Shown here piece by piece: positions 1-9,168 of a stretch of 64,000 nucleotides of DNA. The stretch spans positions 62,001-126,000 of the forward strand of contig OZ257140.1 of the NCBI GenBank assembly GCA_965279165.1, read 5' to 3'. The notes beneath the pieces were generated by a model. The model saw only the letters and a program-made list of their open reading frames with translations, was not told the DNA's origin and searched no databases. Position 1 is the first letter of the stretch, and each line of letters opens with the position of its first letter. The DNA is from JBAYIE01 sp965279165 (GTDB taxonomy: Bacteria; Bacteroidota; Bacteroidia; UKL13-3). The translations under genes were made by a program, and so were the position numbers.

Positions 1-651
1 GGATTTTTAGCAGGGGTTTTGGTTTGGACAGGTTGGGTTGAATTTTCGTTTGTATGGATAGCAGAAAAATTACAAGTACAACCATTGGTTGAAAATGGGG
101 AAGTAGTAACAAAACCAGAGTATCTCATAATGTTATCTTCCTTGGGATTAATGATATCTGTGCTGGTTTACTTTATATTCAGCGTTACCAAATGCCAGTT
201 TTTTATTTGGATACAAAAGGCAGTTGGTTTACGCAATAATTTTCAATCTACAGTAAATCCAAACAAACCAATTTCTACTACCACCTTTATCGAAACCATC
301 ATGATCCTATGGATTTTCTATTTGATTCTGTTGCTGGTTTACGACAAAGAAATTGCAGGCGATAAACATCCTGCCACTTATATCGTAGCATTTGGCTCTC
401 TTATTTGGTCTGTGTATTTATTTCTGAATCTGGTTCGTATTACAAAATATGATTATGCCATTAGATATGCTGTTCCAACAGTTATAATTTTCTGGAATTT
501 TATAGAAGTAATAGGAAGATGGAATTTGTTCAACGAAATTTGGATTCACCCGTTCGAACATTGGTTTGAAAACATCATTATACTGGTTATTCTGGTTGCA
601 TTTGTTACCTATTATTTACGAGAGACTTTTTTACTGAAGAAAAAAGTTTAA
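1..651 (+). CDS. Integral membrane protein, 5' end missing
   Basis: The frame is open from the first base of the window, so the true start lies upstream and only the C-terminal part is seen. The visible ~217 residues contain about five or six hydrophobic segments (around residues 40-60, 95-110, 125-145, 155-175 and 185-205 of the visible part) separated by short loops. The protein ends in a basic tail of several lysines, as expected for a cytoplasmic C terminus. I do not recognise the family and see no catalytic motif. The next gene starts about 130 bases downstream on the same strand, so an operon is not implied. It is confidently a real inner-membrane protein; its function is unknown. Confidence 0.7.
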   Translation, partial: GFLAGVLVWTGWVEFSFVWIAEKLQVQPLVENGEVVTKPEYLIMLSSLGLMISVLVYFIFSVTKCQFFIWIQKAVGLRNNFQSTVNPNKPISTTTFIETIMILWIFYLILLLVYDKEIAGDKHPATYIVAFGSLIWSVYLFLNLVRITKYDYAIRYAVPTVIIFWNFIEVIGRWNLFNEIWIHPFEHWFENIIILVILVAFVTYYLRETFLLKKKV

Positions 652-784
652 AGCAGCTCAAACCATAATCACTTGCTTTCTTTGAAGTGGTAACATTATT
701 CTTATTCTTTGAGAATCAGAACATAGTGTATTTTCATAACCGTAAGTAAGCAATTTTAACATCCTGAATAATAAATTCGGGTCT

Positions 785-1939
785 GTGGAATTTAAAGGAA
801 CTGTAAAATCGAAGCTGCCTAAAACAGGTACAACCATCTTTTCTGTGATGACATCACTGGCAAACGAACACAAGGCAATAAACCTTGCCCAGGGATTTCC
901 TGATTTTGCCTGTTCGCCACAATTAATTGAAAACGTAAACCATTATATGCAGGCAGGGTATAACCAATATGCACCCATGCCCGGTGTCTTAAAATTACGA
1001 GAAAAAATTGCCCAAAAAACAGAAGAAATTTATTCGGCCAAATACAATCCGGAAACAGAAATTACCATCACACCCGGTGGAACACATGCTTTGTATGCTG
1101 CCATTTCGGCCTTTGTGCACGAAGGGGATGAGGTAATTGTAATCGAACCATGTTACGATTCCTATGTGCCTGCAATCGAATTAAATGGTGGGCGTCCTAT
1201 TTTTGCCGAACTCAAATTCCCGGATTATAAGGTAGACTGGAACGAATTAAAAAAACTGGTGAATTACAAAACCAGAATGATTATCATCAATACGCCACAT
1301 AATCCAACCGGAACGACGTTGAACGCTCAAGACATGATGCGTTTAGAAAAAATGGTGAAGAATACCGAAATCATTATTTTGAGTGATGAAGTTTACGAGC
1401 ATATTATTTTTGATCAGCTCGAACACCAAAGTGTTGCACGATATCCGGCATTGGCCGAACGAAGTATCATCGTTTCCTCCTTTGGAAAAACTTACCATAC
1501 AACGGGTTGGAAAATGGGATATGTTTTAGCTCCCAAAAGTATAACTGCAGAATTCAGAAAGGTACACCAGTTTATGTGCTTCAGTGCCAATACTCCCGTT
1601 CAATATGCCATCGCTGATTACATGGATAACAAACAGGCATACCTCGAACTGTCGGCCTTTTACCAAGAGAAAAGGAATCTATTTCAGAAACTATTAAAAG
1701 GTTCAAGATTTAAACTCATGCCATGTGAAGGTTCCTATTTTCAATCCCTTAATTATACCAAAATTACCCAGGAAAAAGATACCGATTTCGCTTCTCGTTT
1801 AACCAAGGAATTTAAAGTGGCTAGCATTCCAACTTCGGTTTTCTACCATAAAAAGAACGATAACCAAGTGCTTCGTTTTTGTTTTGCAAAACAGGATGAA
1901 ACTTTGGAGAAGGCAGCCGAACAATTGCATAAAGTTTAA
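785..1939 (+). CDS. Methionine (PLP-dependent) aminotransferase, class I/II
   Basis: 384-residue fold-type I aminotransferase. The N-terminal block TIFSVMTSLANEH...INLAQGFPDF is characteristic of the YbdL/kynurenine aminotransferase-like methionine aminotransferases. NTPHNPTG and the PLP-binding lysine K235 in SSFGKTYHTTGWKMGY are present, followed by the substrate-carboxylate arginine region RFCFAKQ near the C terminus. The start is a GTG; no better in-frame ATG lies upstream and the length fits the family. The nitrilase-like gene begins 2 bases after the stop, so the two are co-transcribed and probably translationally coupled. This pairing suggests the enzyme transaminates glutamine with 4-methylthio-2-oxobutyrate, with the 2-oxoglutaramate by-product handled by the neighbour. 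Substrate assignment is inference from family and context. Confidence 0.88.
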   Translation: MEFKGTVKSKLPKTGTTIFSVMTSLANEHKAINLAQGFPDFACSPQLIENVNHYMQAGYNQYAPMPGVLKLREKIAQKTEEIYSAKYNPETEITITPGGTHALYAAISAFVHEGDEVIVIEPCYDSYVPAIELNGGRPIFAELKFPDYKVDWNELKKLVNYKTRMIIINTPHNPTGTTLNAQDMMRLEKMVKNTEIIILSDEVYEHIIFDQLEHQSVARYPALAERSIIVSSFGKTYHTTGWKMGYVLAPKSITAEFRKVHQFMCFSANTPVQYAIADYMDNKQAYLELSAFYQEKRNLFQKLLKGSRFKLMPCEGSYFQSLNYTKITQEKDTDFASRLTKEFKVASIPTSVFYHKKNDNQVLRFCFAKQDETLEKAAEQLHKV

Positions 1940-1941
1940 GA

Positions 1942-2721
1942 ATGCTAAAAGTAACACTGATACAATCCGAATTAGTATGGCAAAATATTGATGCCAATCT
2001 TGCTCATTTTACCCGGCTAATCGACCAACTGGATGAAACGACGGATTTAATTGTATTGCCCGAAATGTTTACCACCGGTTTTAGTATGGAACCCGAAACC
2101 TTTGCCGAAGGTATTGAGGGAAGAGCCATGCAATGGATGAAGAATATGGCGATATTAAAAAATGTGGCAATTACCGGAAGTGTGATGTATTCTGAAGAAG
2201 GAAAGTGTTTTAATAAACTGGTGTTTATGTTTCCGGATGGCAATTTTCAATCCTATAATAAAAAGCATCTATTTAGTATAGGAGATGAAACCAACCATTA
2301 TACTGCAGGAAACAGACAAGTAATGGTAGAATTTAAAGAGTATAAAATATTTTTAGCTATATGCTACGACCTACGGTTTCCGGCTTGGTTACGCCGCACG
2401 GCTGAATATAATTACGATGTAATGTTGCTGGTTGCCAATTGGCCCGAACGCCGCAGCAACCATTGGAAAACACTTATACAAGCCAGGGCAATCGAAAACC
2501 AGGCTTATGTTATTGCCGTTAACCGAATTGGAAACGATGGCAATGATGTACATCATTCAGGTGATTCGGCTTTAATCAATGCCAAAGGAGAATTAGAATT
2601 TCCATTTACATCGGAAGCTTTTGTTAAAACATTTACCATAAATAAAGAAGAAACACAAGCTTATCGCAACTCCTTTAATACGATTGCCGATGCAGATACG
2701 TTTAATTTAGAGATTCAATAA
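1942..2721 (+). CDS. Omega-amidase, YafV-like nitrilase superfamily
   Basis: 259-residue carbon-nitrogen hydrolase. The Glu-Lys-Cys triad is visible: E41 in LPEMFTTGF, lysine 107 or 108 in NKKHLF, and C141 in AICYDLRFP. The motif order and the Trp-rich block around AWLRRTAEY match YafV/Nit2 omega-amidases, which hydrolyse 2-oxoglutaramate to 2-oxoglutarate and ammonia. It follows the methionine aminotransferase with a 2-base gap. That enzyme is expected to generate 2-oxoglutaramate when glutamine is the amino donor, so the pair forms a small methionine-salvage module. The protein is cytoplasmic, with no signal peptide. The family call is strong; the exact substrate is inferred from the neighbour. 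Confidence 0.87.
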   Translation: MLKVTLIQSELVWQNIDANLAHFTRLIDQLDETTDLIVLPEMFTTGFSMEPETFAEGIEGRAMQWMKNMAILKNVAITGSVMYSEEGKCFNKLVFMFPDGNFQSYNKKHLFSIGDETNHYTAGNRQVMVEFKEYKIFLAICYDLRFPAWLRRTAEYNYDVMLLVANWPERRSNHWKTLIQARAIENQAYVIAVNRIGNDGNDVHHSGDSALINAKGELEFPFTSEAFVKTFTINKEETQAYRNSFNTIADADTFNLEIQ

Positions 2722-2767
2722 TCCCTATCTTGCAACCTAATTTCGATTAATTTCATCCATAATTGAT

Positions 2768-3907
2768 ATGATCAAACAAATTCTGGTATTATTTACCTCC
2801 GTTTTTCTGATACAACCATCATTCGCTCAAAAAGCAATACCTAAAACCAAACCTTTACCTGCTTTCAAAGGTGCTCCTTTTTTCGAAACTACTGCATTCA
2901 ATTTCGGACAAATTGAAGAACAAAATGGCAAGGTGGCAACCCAATTTAAATTTACCAATATTGGCAAAGGTAATTTAACCATTAGAAGTGTTGAAACCTC
3001 CTGTGGATGTACTGTGTCAGATTGGCCAAAAGAACCGCTTAAACCGGGTGCAAAAGGTATAATAACAGTAGAATATGACCCGTTAACCAGAATTGGCGAA
3101 TTCAATAAAACTTTAACTGTTGTGTCGGATGGTGATCCCGGAATCGTATTTCTTACAATTAAAGGAGAGGTATATACCGAAACAATGGAGGTACGCACCA
3201 TGTATCCTTTATCCCAGGGTCATTTGCGTTTTACCAATTATAACCTGCAACTTCGAGATGTTTCTGAGTTCGAAAAAGACTCCATTGTTTTTACCGTTTA
3301 CAATGCATCAAAAAGGGATTTGATGATTACCAAAATTGTTACTCCCGAACATATCACCACTAAAGTATACCAAAAAATGCTTACTCCGGGCAATGTAACA
3401 GATATCATCTATTACTTTGATGCTGCCAAAGCCGCCGACCTTGGACCACGTATTGATCAAACATTTATTTATACCACAGATGATACGCTTGCTAAAAAAC
3501 TGGTTACCTTAAAAACCAATATTAAGCAAGATTTTAGAAATGTATCGGAAGAACAAAAAAAGTATCCTCCTGTTGCAGCTTTTAAACAAAATACATTTGA
3601 CTATGGGGAAGTATATTATGGGGAAATAGTATCACATGAATTTGTAATTGAAAATAAAGGCAAATCAGATTTACGCATACGAAAAGCAGAGTCTACATGC
3701 GGTTGCACGGTAAGTTCGTTTAGCAAGGAACCCATCAAAAAAGGCAAAACAGGTAAAATTAAAGTAACATTCAATGCCGGTAAACTTCGTGGTGTGCAAG
3801 AAAAATCCATTGTAATTTACACCAACGATCCGTCAAATCAATTCATCACCTTGAAGATAAAAGCAAAAGTAGTGTTGCCCGGTGTCGATCCCCTCACAGG
3901 AAAATAA
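2768..3907 (+). CDS. DUF1573 protein, two domains, secreted or periplasmic
   Basis: 379 residues with a signal peptide (about residues 1-20, ending SFAQ). Two DUF1573 immunoglobulin-like domains are present, roughly residues 35-125 and 270-370. Each carries the family hallmark NIGKGNLTI/NKGKSDLRI followed by a Cys-Gly-Cys motif (SCGCTVSDWPKEP and TCGCTVSSFSKEP). The region between them is more divergent and may be a third, degenerate domain. DUF1573 proteins are abundant and poorly characterised in Bacteroidota; they resemble ASH/MSP-type Ig folds. The gene is followed by a pair of perfect hairpins, not by another gene on the same transcript. No enzymatic role can be proposed. Confidence 0.85.
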   Translation: MIKQILVLFTSVFLIQPSFAQKAIPKTKPLPAFKGAPFFETTAFNFGQIEEQNGKVATQFKFTNIGKGNLTIRSVETSCGCTVSDWPKEPLKPGAKGIITVEYDPLTRIGEFNKTLTVVSDGDPGIVFLTIKGEVYTETMEVRTMYPLSQGHLRFTNYNLQLRDVSEFEKDSIVFTVYNASKRDLMITKIVTPEHITTKVYQKMLTPGNVTDIIYYFDAAKAADLGPRIDQTFIYTTDDTLAKKLVTLKTNIKQDFRNVSEEQKKYPPVAAFKQNTFDYGEVYYGEIVSHEFVIENKGKSDLRIRKAESTCGCTVSSFSKEPIKKGKTGKIKVTFNAGKLRGVQEKSIVIYTNDPSNQFITLKIKAKVVLPGVDPLTGK

Positions 3908-3935
3908 ATTGTTCTCGCGCAATTGTAATGGCTTT

Positions 3936-3988
3936 CACGCATTTGTAATGCGTGATTAATTTACATTACCGTGCATTTACAATGCACG
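3936..3988. repeat. Pair of adjacent perfect 19-nt hairpins
   Basis: Two inverted repeats lie between the DUF1573 gene and the protease gene. CACGCATT-TGT-AATGCGTG occupies 3936-3954 and CGTGCATT-TAC-AATGCACG occupies 3970-3988. Both have 8-bp perfect stems, 3-nt loops and a shared GCATT...AATGC core. Neither is followed by a clear T-run, so they do not look like simple intrinsic terminators. The paired arrangement resembles REP/BIME-type intergenic repeats. Confidence 0.6.
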
Positions 3989-4022
3989 ATTTGCCAAACA
4001 TTATTTATTATTCGTAAATCCC

Positions 4023-4053
4023 TTGAACTTTTCCGTTTCGATACCTTATTTTG
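4023..4053 (+). promoter_or_regulatory. Candidate Bacteroidota promoter for the HtrA gene
   Basis: TTG at 4023-4025 is followed 20 nt later by TTATTTTG at 4046-4053, one mismatch from the TAnnTTTG -7 consensus. Transcription would start near 4059, giving a leader of about 50 nt before the protease ATG at 4112. The call rests on motif and spacing only. Confidence 0.35.
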
Positions 4054-4111
4054 CAACAAAATGGTTCCTTTAGGCGTTACCATTTCTTAGCTAATAATTA
4101 CTACAGCATCC

Positions 4112-5557
4112 ATGAAGAAATTAATTTACTTTGTTTTAATCGCGTTTGTTAGCGGAATCGTCGGCGCATTTGCCTTTCATTTGTTATTACCCAAATATGT
4201 TTTAATGCAATCCGGTGCATCCATACCAAACAACGAACCCTCTATCAACAATGCATCCTACCAACAGGCACTTTCTTCCAGCGAGGATATGATAAAGGCT
4301 TCTCAGGTAAGTACACCTTGTGTAGTGTTTATAAAAACGATAAGCCAACAACAAATGTATAACGATCCTTTCACCGACTTTTGGTCGAATATGGATTTCT
4401 TTGGTAGAAGAGGCCCTGTTACCAGCTCAGGATCCGGTGTTATCATTTCAGCAGATGGGTATATTGTAACCAATTTGCATGTGGTTAAAGATGCCGATCA
4501 AATTGAAGTAATTACCAACAACAACAAACATTCATACAAAGCAAAACTTATTGGCTCCGATGGCTCAACCGATTTGGCCCTTTTAAAAATTGAAACCAAA
4601 GGCCTTGCCCACATGTCGTTTGGGAATTCCGATAACTTGAAAATAGGAGAGTGGGTACTGGCAGTTGGAAATCCATTTAACCTTACCGCAACAGTAACAG
4701 CCGGTATTGTGAGTGCTAAGGGTCGAAATATCAATATTGTAAATAATCGTTTCCCAATCGAATCCTTTATCCAAACCGATGCTGCAATTAATCCCGGTAA
4801 CAGTGGAGGAGCCTTGGTAAATCTACAAGGCGAATTAATCGGAATCAATACTGCTATCGCAAGCAATACAGGCTCGTATAACGGTTACGGATTTGCCATT
4901 CCTGCCAATATCGTTTCTAAAATTGTGAAAGATTTGGTAGAGTTTAAAGAGGTTCAACGCGGATTTACGGGAATGGATGTGAAAGATATCGATGCTGCAA
5001 TGGCCGACAAATTAAGCATCAATGATAACCTCGGGGTGTTTGTACAGTATGTATTACCCGGCGGACCAAGTGCTGATGCTGGTGTACAAAATGGCGATGT
5101 GATTGTTAAAGTGAATGAAAAACCAATTGATAGCAAAGCTATATTCGATGAACAGATCAGTTACTATCGTCCGGGCGATAAAATTAAACTTGGCTTATTA
5201 AGAAATGGAAAACCAACCGAAGCTTATGTCAAATTAATCAACCGTGAAGGCAATACAGCAATCGTTAAAAAACAAAGTGTTGGTTCTGAATCCATGGGCG
5301 CCGATTTTCAGGTAATTTCGAAAATGGAAGCCGAAAAATATGGCGTACGTTCCGGTATCAAAATTATTAATGTGCGCAATGGCAGAATAAGAAATATGGG
5401 AATCCCGGAAGAATTTATTGTAACTTCCTTCAACCGCAAAGAATACCAAAAAGCAGAAGACCTGATAAAAGATATGGAAACCGCTCGTGGACAAATATTG
5501 ATAGAAGGAATACATCCCAATGGTTCTCGAGGTTTCTATTCCTTTTATACCAATTAA
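4112..5557 (+). CDS. HtrA/DegP-like serine protease with PDZ domains
   Basis: 481-residue trypsin-like periplasmic protease. An N-terminal hydrophobic segment (about residues 4-24) acts as a signal anchor. The catalytic triad is complete: H123 in TNLHVVKD, D154 in STDLALLKI and S231 in GNSGGAL. A first PDZ domain covers roughly residues 280-375 (LPGGPSADAGVQNGDVI). The C-terminal ~100 residues (YGVRSGIKIINV) form a second, weaker PDZ-like domain. The role is envelope protein quality control. The RluA gene starts 3 bases downstream, so they share a transcript. A promoter-like motif lies about 60 bases upstream. Domain-level identification is secure; whether it is a DegP or DegS type is not clear. 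Confidence 0.93.
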   Translation: MKKLIYFVLIAFVSGIVGAFAFHLLLPKYVLMQSGASIPNNEPSINNASYQQALSSSEDMIKASQVSTPCVVFIKTISQQQMYNDPFTDFWSNMDFFGRRGPVTSSGSGVIISADGYIVTNLHVVKDADQIEVITNNNKHSYKAKLIGSDGSTDLALLKIETKGLAHMSFGNSDNLKIGEWVLAVGNPFNLTATVTAGIVSAKGRNINIVNNRFPIESFIQTDAAINPGNSGGALVNLQGELIGINTAIASNTGSYNGYGFAIPANIVSKIVKDLVEFKEVQRGFTGMDVKDIDAAMADKLSINDNLGVFVQYVLPGGPSADAGVQNGDVIVKVNEKPIDSKAIFDEQISYYRPGDKIKLGLLRNGKPTEAYVKLINREGNTAIVKKQSVGSESMGADFQVISKMEAEKYGVRSGIKIINVRNGRIRNMGIPEEFIVTSFNRKEYQKAEDLIKDMETARGQILIEGIHPNGSRGFYSFYTN

Positions 5558-5560
5558 ATA

Positions 5561-6280
5561 ATGGCAAAAACACCGCCCTTTAAACAGATGATTATCCATG
5601 AAGATGAAAATCTGATAGTGATCAACAAGCCTTCCGGAATATCATCTCTCGACGAACGCAACAACGAATCTCCTTCTATATTGAGTTATGTGCGTAAATA
5701 CGAACCAAATGCACAATTATGCCACCGTATCGACAAAGAAACATCCGGTATTCTTGCCATTGCCCGTAACCCTGAAACATACCGCGAAATGGCTATCTTA
5801 TTCGAAAAAAGAACGATTCAGAAATGTTACCATGCAGTGGTGAATGGACAACTTGCAGTAAATAACCAGGTGATTTTGTTACCCCTTGCTACCACCAAAA
5901 ATGGTTTGGCAAAAGTAGATATGAAAGAAGGTAAACCTGCCGAAACCATCATTAACACACTTAAAATTTATAAGCATTATACCTTATTAGAATGTAAACC
6001 CATTACAGGAAGATTGCATCAAATAAGAATCCACCTTGCATCCCAAAATTTTCCTTTGGTAGGTGATGTAAGTTATGGAGGAAAAATACCATACCTGTCA
6101 AAACTGAAACGCGATTTTAAAACATCAAAATGGGAAAACGAACAAGGCATGTTCCAGCGTGTTGCATTGCATTCCTATCAGTTACAATTTACCTTGTACG
6201 AAAAGGATTATAATATCATTGCTCCTTACCCAAAAGACTTTGATGTTCTCATCAAACTTTTAGAAAAACACGATAGCTAA
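5561..6280 (+). CDS. RluA-family pseudouridine synthase
   Basis: 239 residues. The catalytic aspartate D58 lies in CHRIDKETSG, the RluA/RsuA hallmark HRLDxxTSG. A second signature, GRLHQIRIHLA, near residue 155 is the family motif III. There is no S4 RNA-binding domain at the N terminus, so it resembles the compact RluA-type enzymes that modify uridines in rRNA or tRNA. The target cannot be decided from sequence. It follows the HtrA gene by 3 bases. Its stop codon opens the 1.4-kb intergenic repeat region, and the gene on the far side is convergent. Confidence 0.92.
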   Translation: MAKTPPFKQMIIHEDENLIVINKPSGISSLDERNNESPSILSYVRKYEPNAQLCHRIDKETSGILAIARNPETYREMAILFEKRTIQKCYHAVVNGQLAVNNQVILLPLATTKNGLAKVDMKEGKPAETIINTLKIYKHYTLLECKPITGRLHQIRIHLASQNFPLVGDVSYGGKIPYLSKLKRDFKTSKWENEQGMFQRVALHSYQLQFTLYEKDYNIIAPYPKDFDVLIKLLEKHDS

Positions 6281-6369
6281 TGGTATGCTTATAAAGCTTT
6301 GCAAAAAAGTATGCTGATTTGAAAATAATGCCAATCATACTTGTCTCATTTACTAATACAAACCATTAA

Positions 6370-7588
6370 GCTTGACTTGTCAATCGTCTTATAATCCCTT
6401 CAGTTTTTAAACATTGATATTTTATACACCATTAAGCCTTGCTTACCACTCTTCTTATAATCCCTTCAAAGATTAAACACGATTAAACCTGAATTCCCAT
6501 ACGTCTTAAAATCCCGTCAGGTATTAAACATTGATATTTCATATACCATCAAGCCTCGATTGCCATACGTCTTATAATCCCTTCGGTTATAAAACAGTGA
6601 TAGTTTAAACAAGATTAAGCCTCACTTGCCACTCGTCTTATAGTCCCGTCAGCGATTAAACAATGATTGTTTTAAACACGATTAAACCTGAATTCCCATT
6701 CGTCTTAAAATCCCTTCAGGTATTAAACAATGATTGTTTTAAACACGATTAAACCTGAATTGCCACTCGTCTTATAATCCCTTCAGGTATTAAACAGTGA
6801 TAGTTTAAACAAGATTAAGCCTCACTTGCCACTCGTCTTATAATCCCGTCAGGTATTAAATATTGATATTTCATACACCATTAAGCCTCACTTGCCACTC
6901 GTCTTATAATCCCGTCAGGTATTAAATATTGATATTTCATACACCATTAAGCCTGACTTGCCACTCGTCTTATAATCCCGTCAGCGATTAAACATAGATA
7001 ATTAATATACCATTAAGTCTGACTTGCCTCTCGTCTTATAATCCCGTCAGCGATTAAACATAGATAATTAGTATACCATTAAGCCTCATTTACCACTTGT
7101 CTTATAATCCCGTCAGGTATTAAATATTGATATTTCATACACCATTAAGCCTCACTTGCCACTCGTCTTATAATCCTGTCAGGGATTAAACATAGATAAT
7201 TATATACCATTAAGCCTGACTTGCCACTCGTATTATAATCCCGTCAGGGATTAAACATAGATAATTAATATACCATTAAGCCTCACTTACTACCCGTCTT
7301 ATAATCCCGTCAGGGATTAAATATTGATATTTCATACACCATTAAGCCTCACTTGCCACTCGTCTTATAATCCTGTCAGGGATTAAACATAGATAATTAT
7401 ATACCATTAAGCCTGACTTGCCACTCGTATTATAATCCCGTCAGGGATTAAACATAGATAATTAATATACCATTAAGCCTCACTTACTACCCGTCTTATA
7501 ATCCCGTCAGGGATTAAACATCGGTAACCGATGCGGAACGCATCGGACTAACTAACCTGCGACAAGATCGAATCCCGTCAGGGATTCT
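6370..7588. repeat. 66-bp tandem hairpin array, 18 units plus one separated core
   Basis: The cores (aatccc or close variants) start at 6393, 6459, 6510, 6576, 6642, 6709, 6776, 6842, 6908, 6974, 7040, 7106, 7172, 7237, 7303, 7369, 7434 and 7500, with one further core at 7571. Spacing is 65-67 bp except for one 51-bp unit. A unit consists of the palindrome AATCCCGTCAGGGATT, a 20-nt variable module of four recurring types (for example CATAGATAATTAATATACCA or TATTGATATTTCATACACCA), and a conserved block ttaagcctcacttgccact followed by cgtcttat. Palindromes are intact at the right end and decayed at the left. No reading frame crosses it. It lies between convergent genes. Function unknown. Confidence 0.95.
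7520..7546. repeat. Two overlapping hairpins at the right end of the array
   Basis: ATCGGTAACCGAT (7520-7532) and CCGATGCGGAACGCATCGG (7528-7546) are both perfect inverted repeats. They share CCGAT, so only one can form at a time. They replace the usual variable module after the last 66-bp core and mark the array boundary. There is no T-run. Confidence 0.6.
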
Positions 7589-7662
7589 ACATCGCCGTAA
7601 TCATTAAAAAACAGATAAACATAATCCGTCGTGTAGACTGTTTAAATATCTCCTAAACCCAT

Positions 7663-9159
7663 TCAATTTACTTCATCTACCAACGCAACCACCATCACTT
7701 CCTCATTTCTAAAAATCTCTTTTTTGATAAATGGCGTCCATCTTGTATCCTTCATCTCTGCATTATCCGTCACATATGCATACTTAGCACCTCGCTCAAT
7801 AGCATCTTCTATAAAAGTTTTGCCATTCCATTGCAATGCAAACGCATCCCCGGGTTTATCAAAACAAAATCCTTTCTTATGTAAGAAATAAAAATTAATA
7901 CATCCCGAAACATCAGGCCCGGTTACAATAAGTTCTTTGTTGCCGATTAAATTTTCTAATGCGGCTCTTGTTTTCGGTTCGTAAAAACTGGCTTTAATTC
8001 CTTCCTGGCCCTTTGCCCATCGTGCAGGGATAATTCTAATGGAAGCAAAAATAGGGGATAGCAAGAGCAAAAGAATTGCTACCCACTTTAACTTTTCTTT
8101 CAAATAAGAAAATCCAAGTGCTGCTACCAAAAACAACAATGGAAAATAAGGAAGCATATAATATTGGTGAACGCCCATCTGACCCAATTCAATGAGGTGA
8201 TAGACAATTAAAGCAATAGTCCATACCAATATTGGTTTAAATAAAACATGTTGCCTTATATTCTTTTTAAAGAAAACATATACACCAGCTGTAAAAAGAA
8301 TAAACGAGGAATAACCAAGCAACAGTTCAGGTAAATCGCTAACCAGGTTTTGCTTTAAAATACCCAAACCTTTTATCAAATCTGTTTCAGGATGAAAAAC
8401 AATTCCCACATCCTGTAACCCTGATTGATTAATCAAATACCGAGCGTAAATGTACCAGGAAACACAAGCTGTAACGCCAATCAATCCGGTAATCAAGGCA
8501 ATAAATATGGATTTGCCGGAATACTTTTTTTTAAGTATATCTTGTATAAAAACCACAAATACCGGAATCCCTGCTGCTAAATATTGTAGCTTGGTTAAAC
8601 CAGCCAAACTAATCAGCAAAAGCGAAGCAACCAATGCTAGATAAGATTGTTGATTTGTTCGGAATTTAAAAAAGAAATACATCCCCCAAATACTACAAGC
8701 CATTGCCAAAATATCGGGCATGGCATTAATACCATGGTAAAAAAGTTCCGGACTAAAGGCCAATAAAAAACTTCCTGCAAATGCGGTGGTTTCATTTAAT
8801 GCTATCGATTGTAACCAGCGATAAAAGCCAATAATGGCCAATAAATACAATGCAAGACTGAACCACCGACTAATATTTTCATGTATGCCAAAAATCTTGT
8901 ACAGCAATGCCAGCAGCCATTCATAGCTTAAAAACTGACTTCCGGTAATTCCTTTGGTATCCATTCTCCGATCTACTTTTGGCTCCAGAATTTGCATCCC
9001 TTCTTCTACAAAATTCCGCGCCATAGATAAGGTTAACGTTTGTCGCCAAACATGGATGCTCCTTGGAGGTTCTTGCATAAATGGAAGATGCAATAAAGTG
9101 GCCAATGCAACCAACCAAAATAGTTTTCTGTTGCCGGCAAAAATCCTGCTTAACTGCAT
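7663..9159 (-). CDS. GT39/ArnT-like membrane glycosyltransferase
   Basis: 498 residues with about ten or eleven hydrophobic segments spread over residues 10-385, followed by a soluble C-terminal domain of ~110 residues. The layout, and an N-terminal first loop containing PPRSIHVWRQT, match the dolichyl-phosphate-mannose/ArnT-like GT-C superfamily (PMT_2). These enzymes transfer a sugar from a polyprenyl-phosphate donor to lipid, glycan or protein on the periplasmic face. The donor and acceptor are not predictable. It lies 9 bases downstream of a Wzi-like outer-membrane gene, so the two are probably one operon for surface glycan assembly. Confidence 0.75.
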   Translation of the reverse strand: MQLSRIFAGNRKLFWLVALATLLHLPFMQEPPRSIHVWRQTLTLSMARNFVEEGMQILEPKVDRRMDTKGITGSQFLSYEWLLALLYKIFGIHENISRWFSLALYLLAIIGFYRWLQSIALNETTAFAGSFLLAFSPELFYHGINAMPDILAMACSIWGMYFFFKFRTNQQSYLALVASLLLISLAGLTKLQYLAAGIPVFVVFIQDILKKKYSGKSIFIALITGLIGVTACVSWYIYARYLINQSGLQDVGIVFHPETDLIKGLGILKQNLVSDLPELLLGYSSFILFTAGVYVFFKKNIRQHVLFKPILVWTIALIVYHLIELGQMGVHQYYMLPYFPLLFLVAALGFSYLKEKLKWVAILLLLLSPIFASIRIIPARWAKGQEGIKASFYEPKTRAALENLIGNKELIVTGPDVSGCINFYFLHKKGFCFDKPGDAFALQWNGKTFIEDAIERGAKYAYVTDNAEMKDTRWTPFIKKEIFRNEEVMVVALVDEVN

Positions 9160-9168
9160 AGAGATGAA

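Noticed and set aside
6370..7588. CRISPR array
   Set aside because: The 20-nt modules between conserved blocks recur in four related types, the conserved block is too long and drifts, and no cas gene is near.
6281..7662. Prophage or integrative-element boundary at the repeat region
   Set aside because: There is no integrase, tRNA or direct-repeat att pair; the flanking genes are ordinary housekeeping genes.
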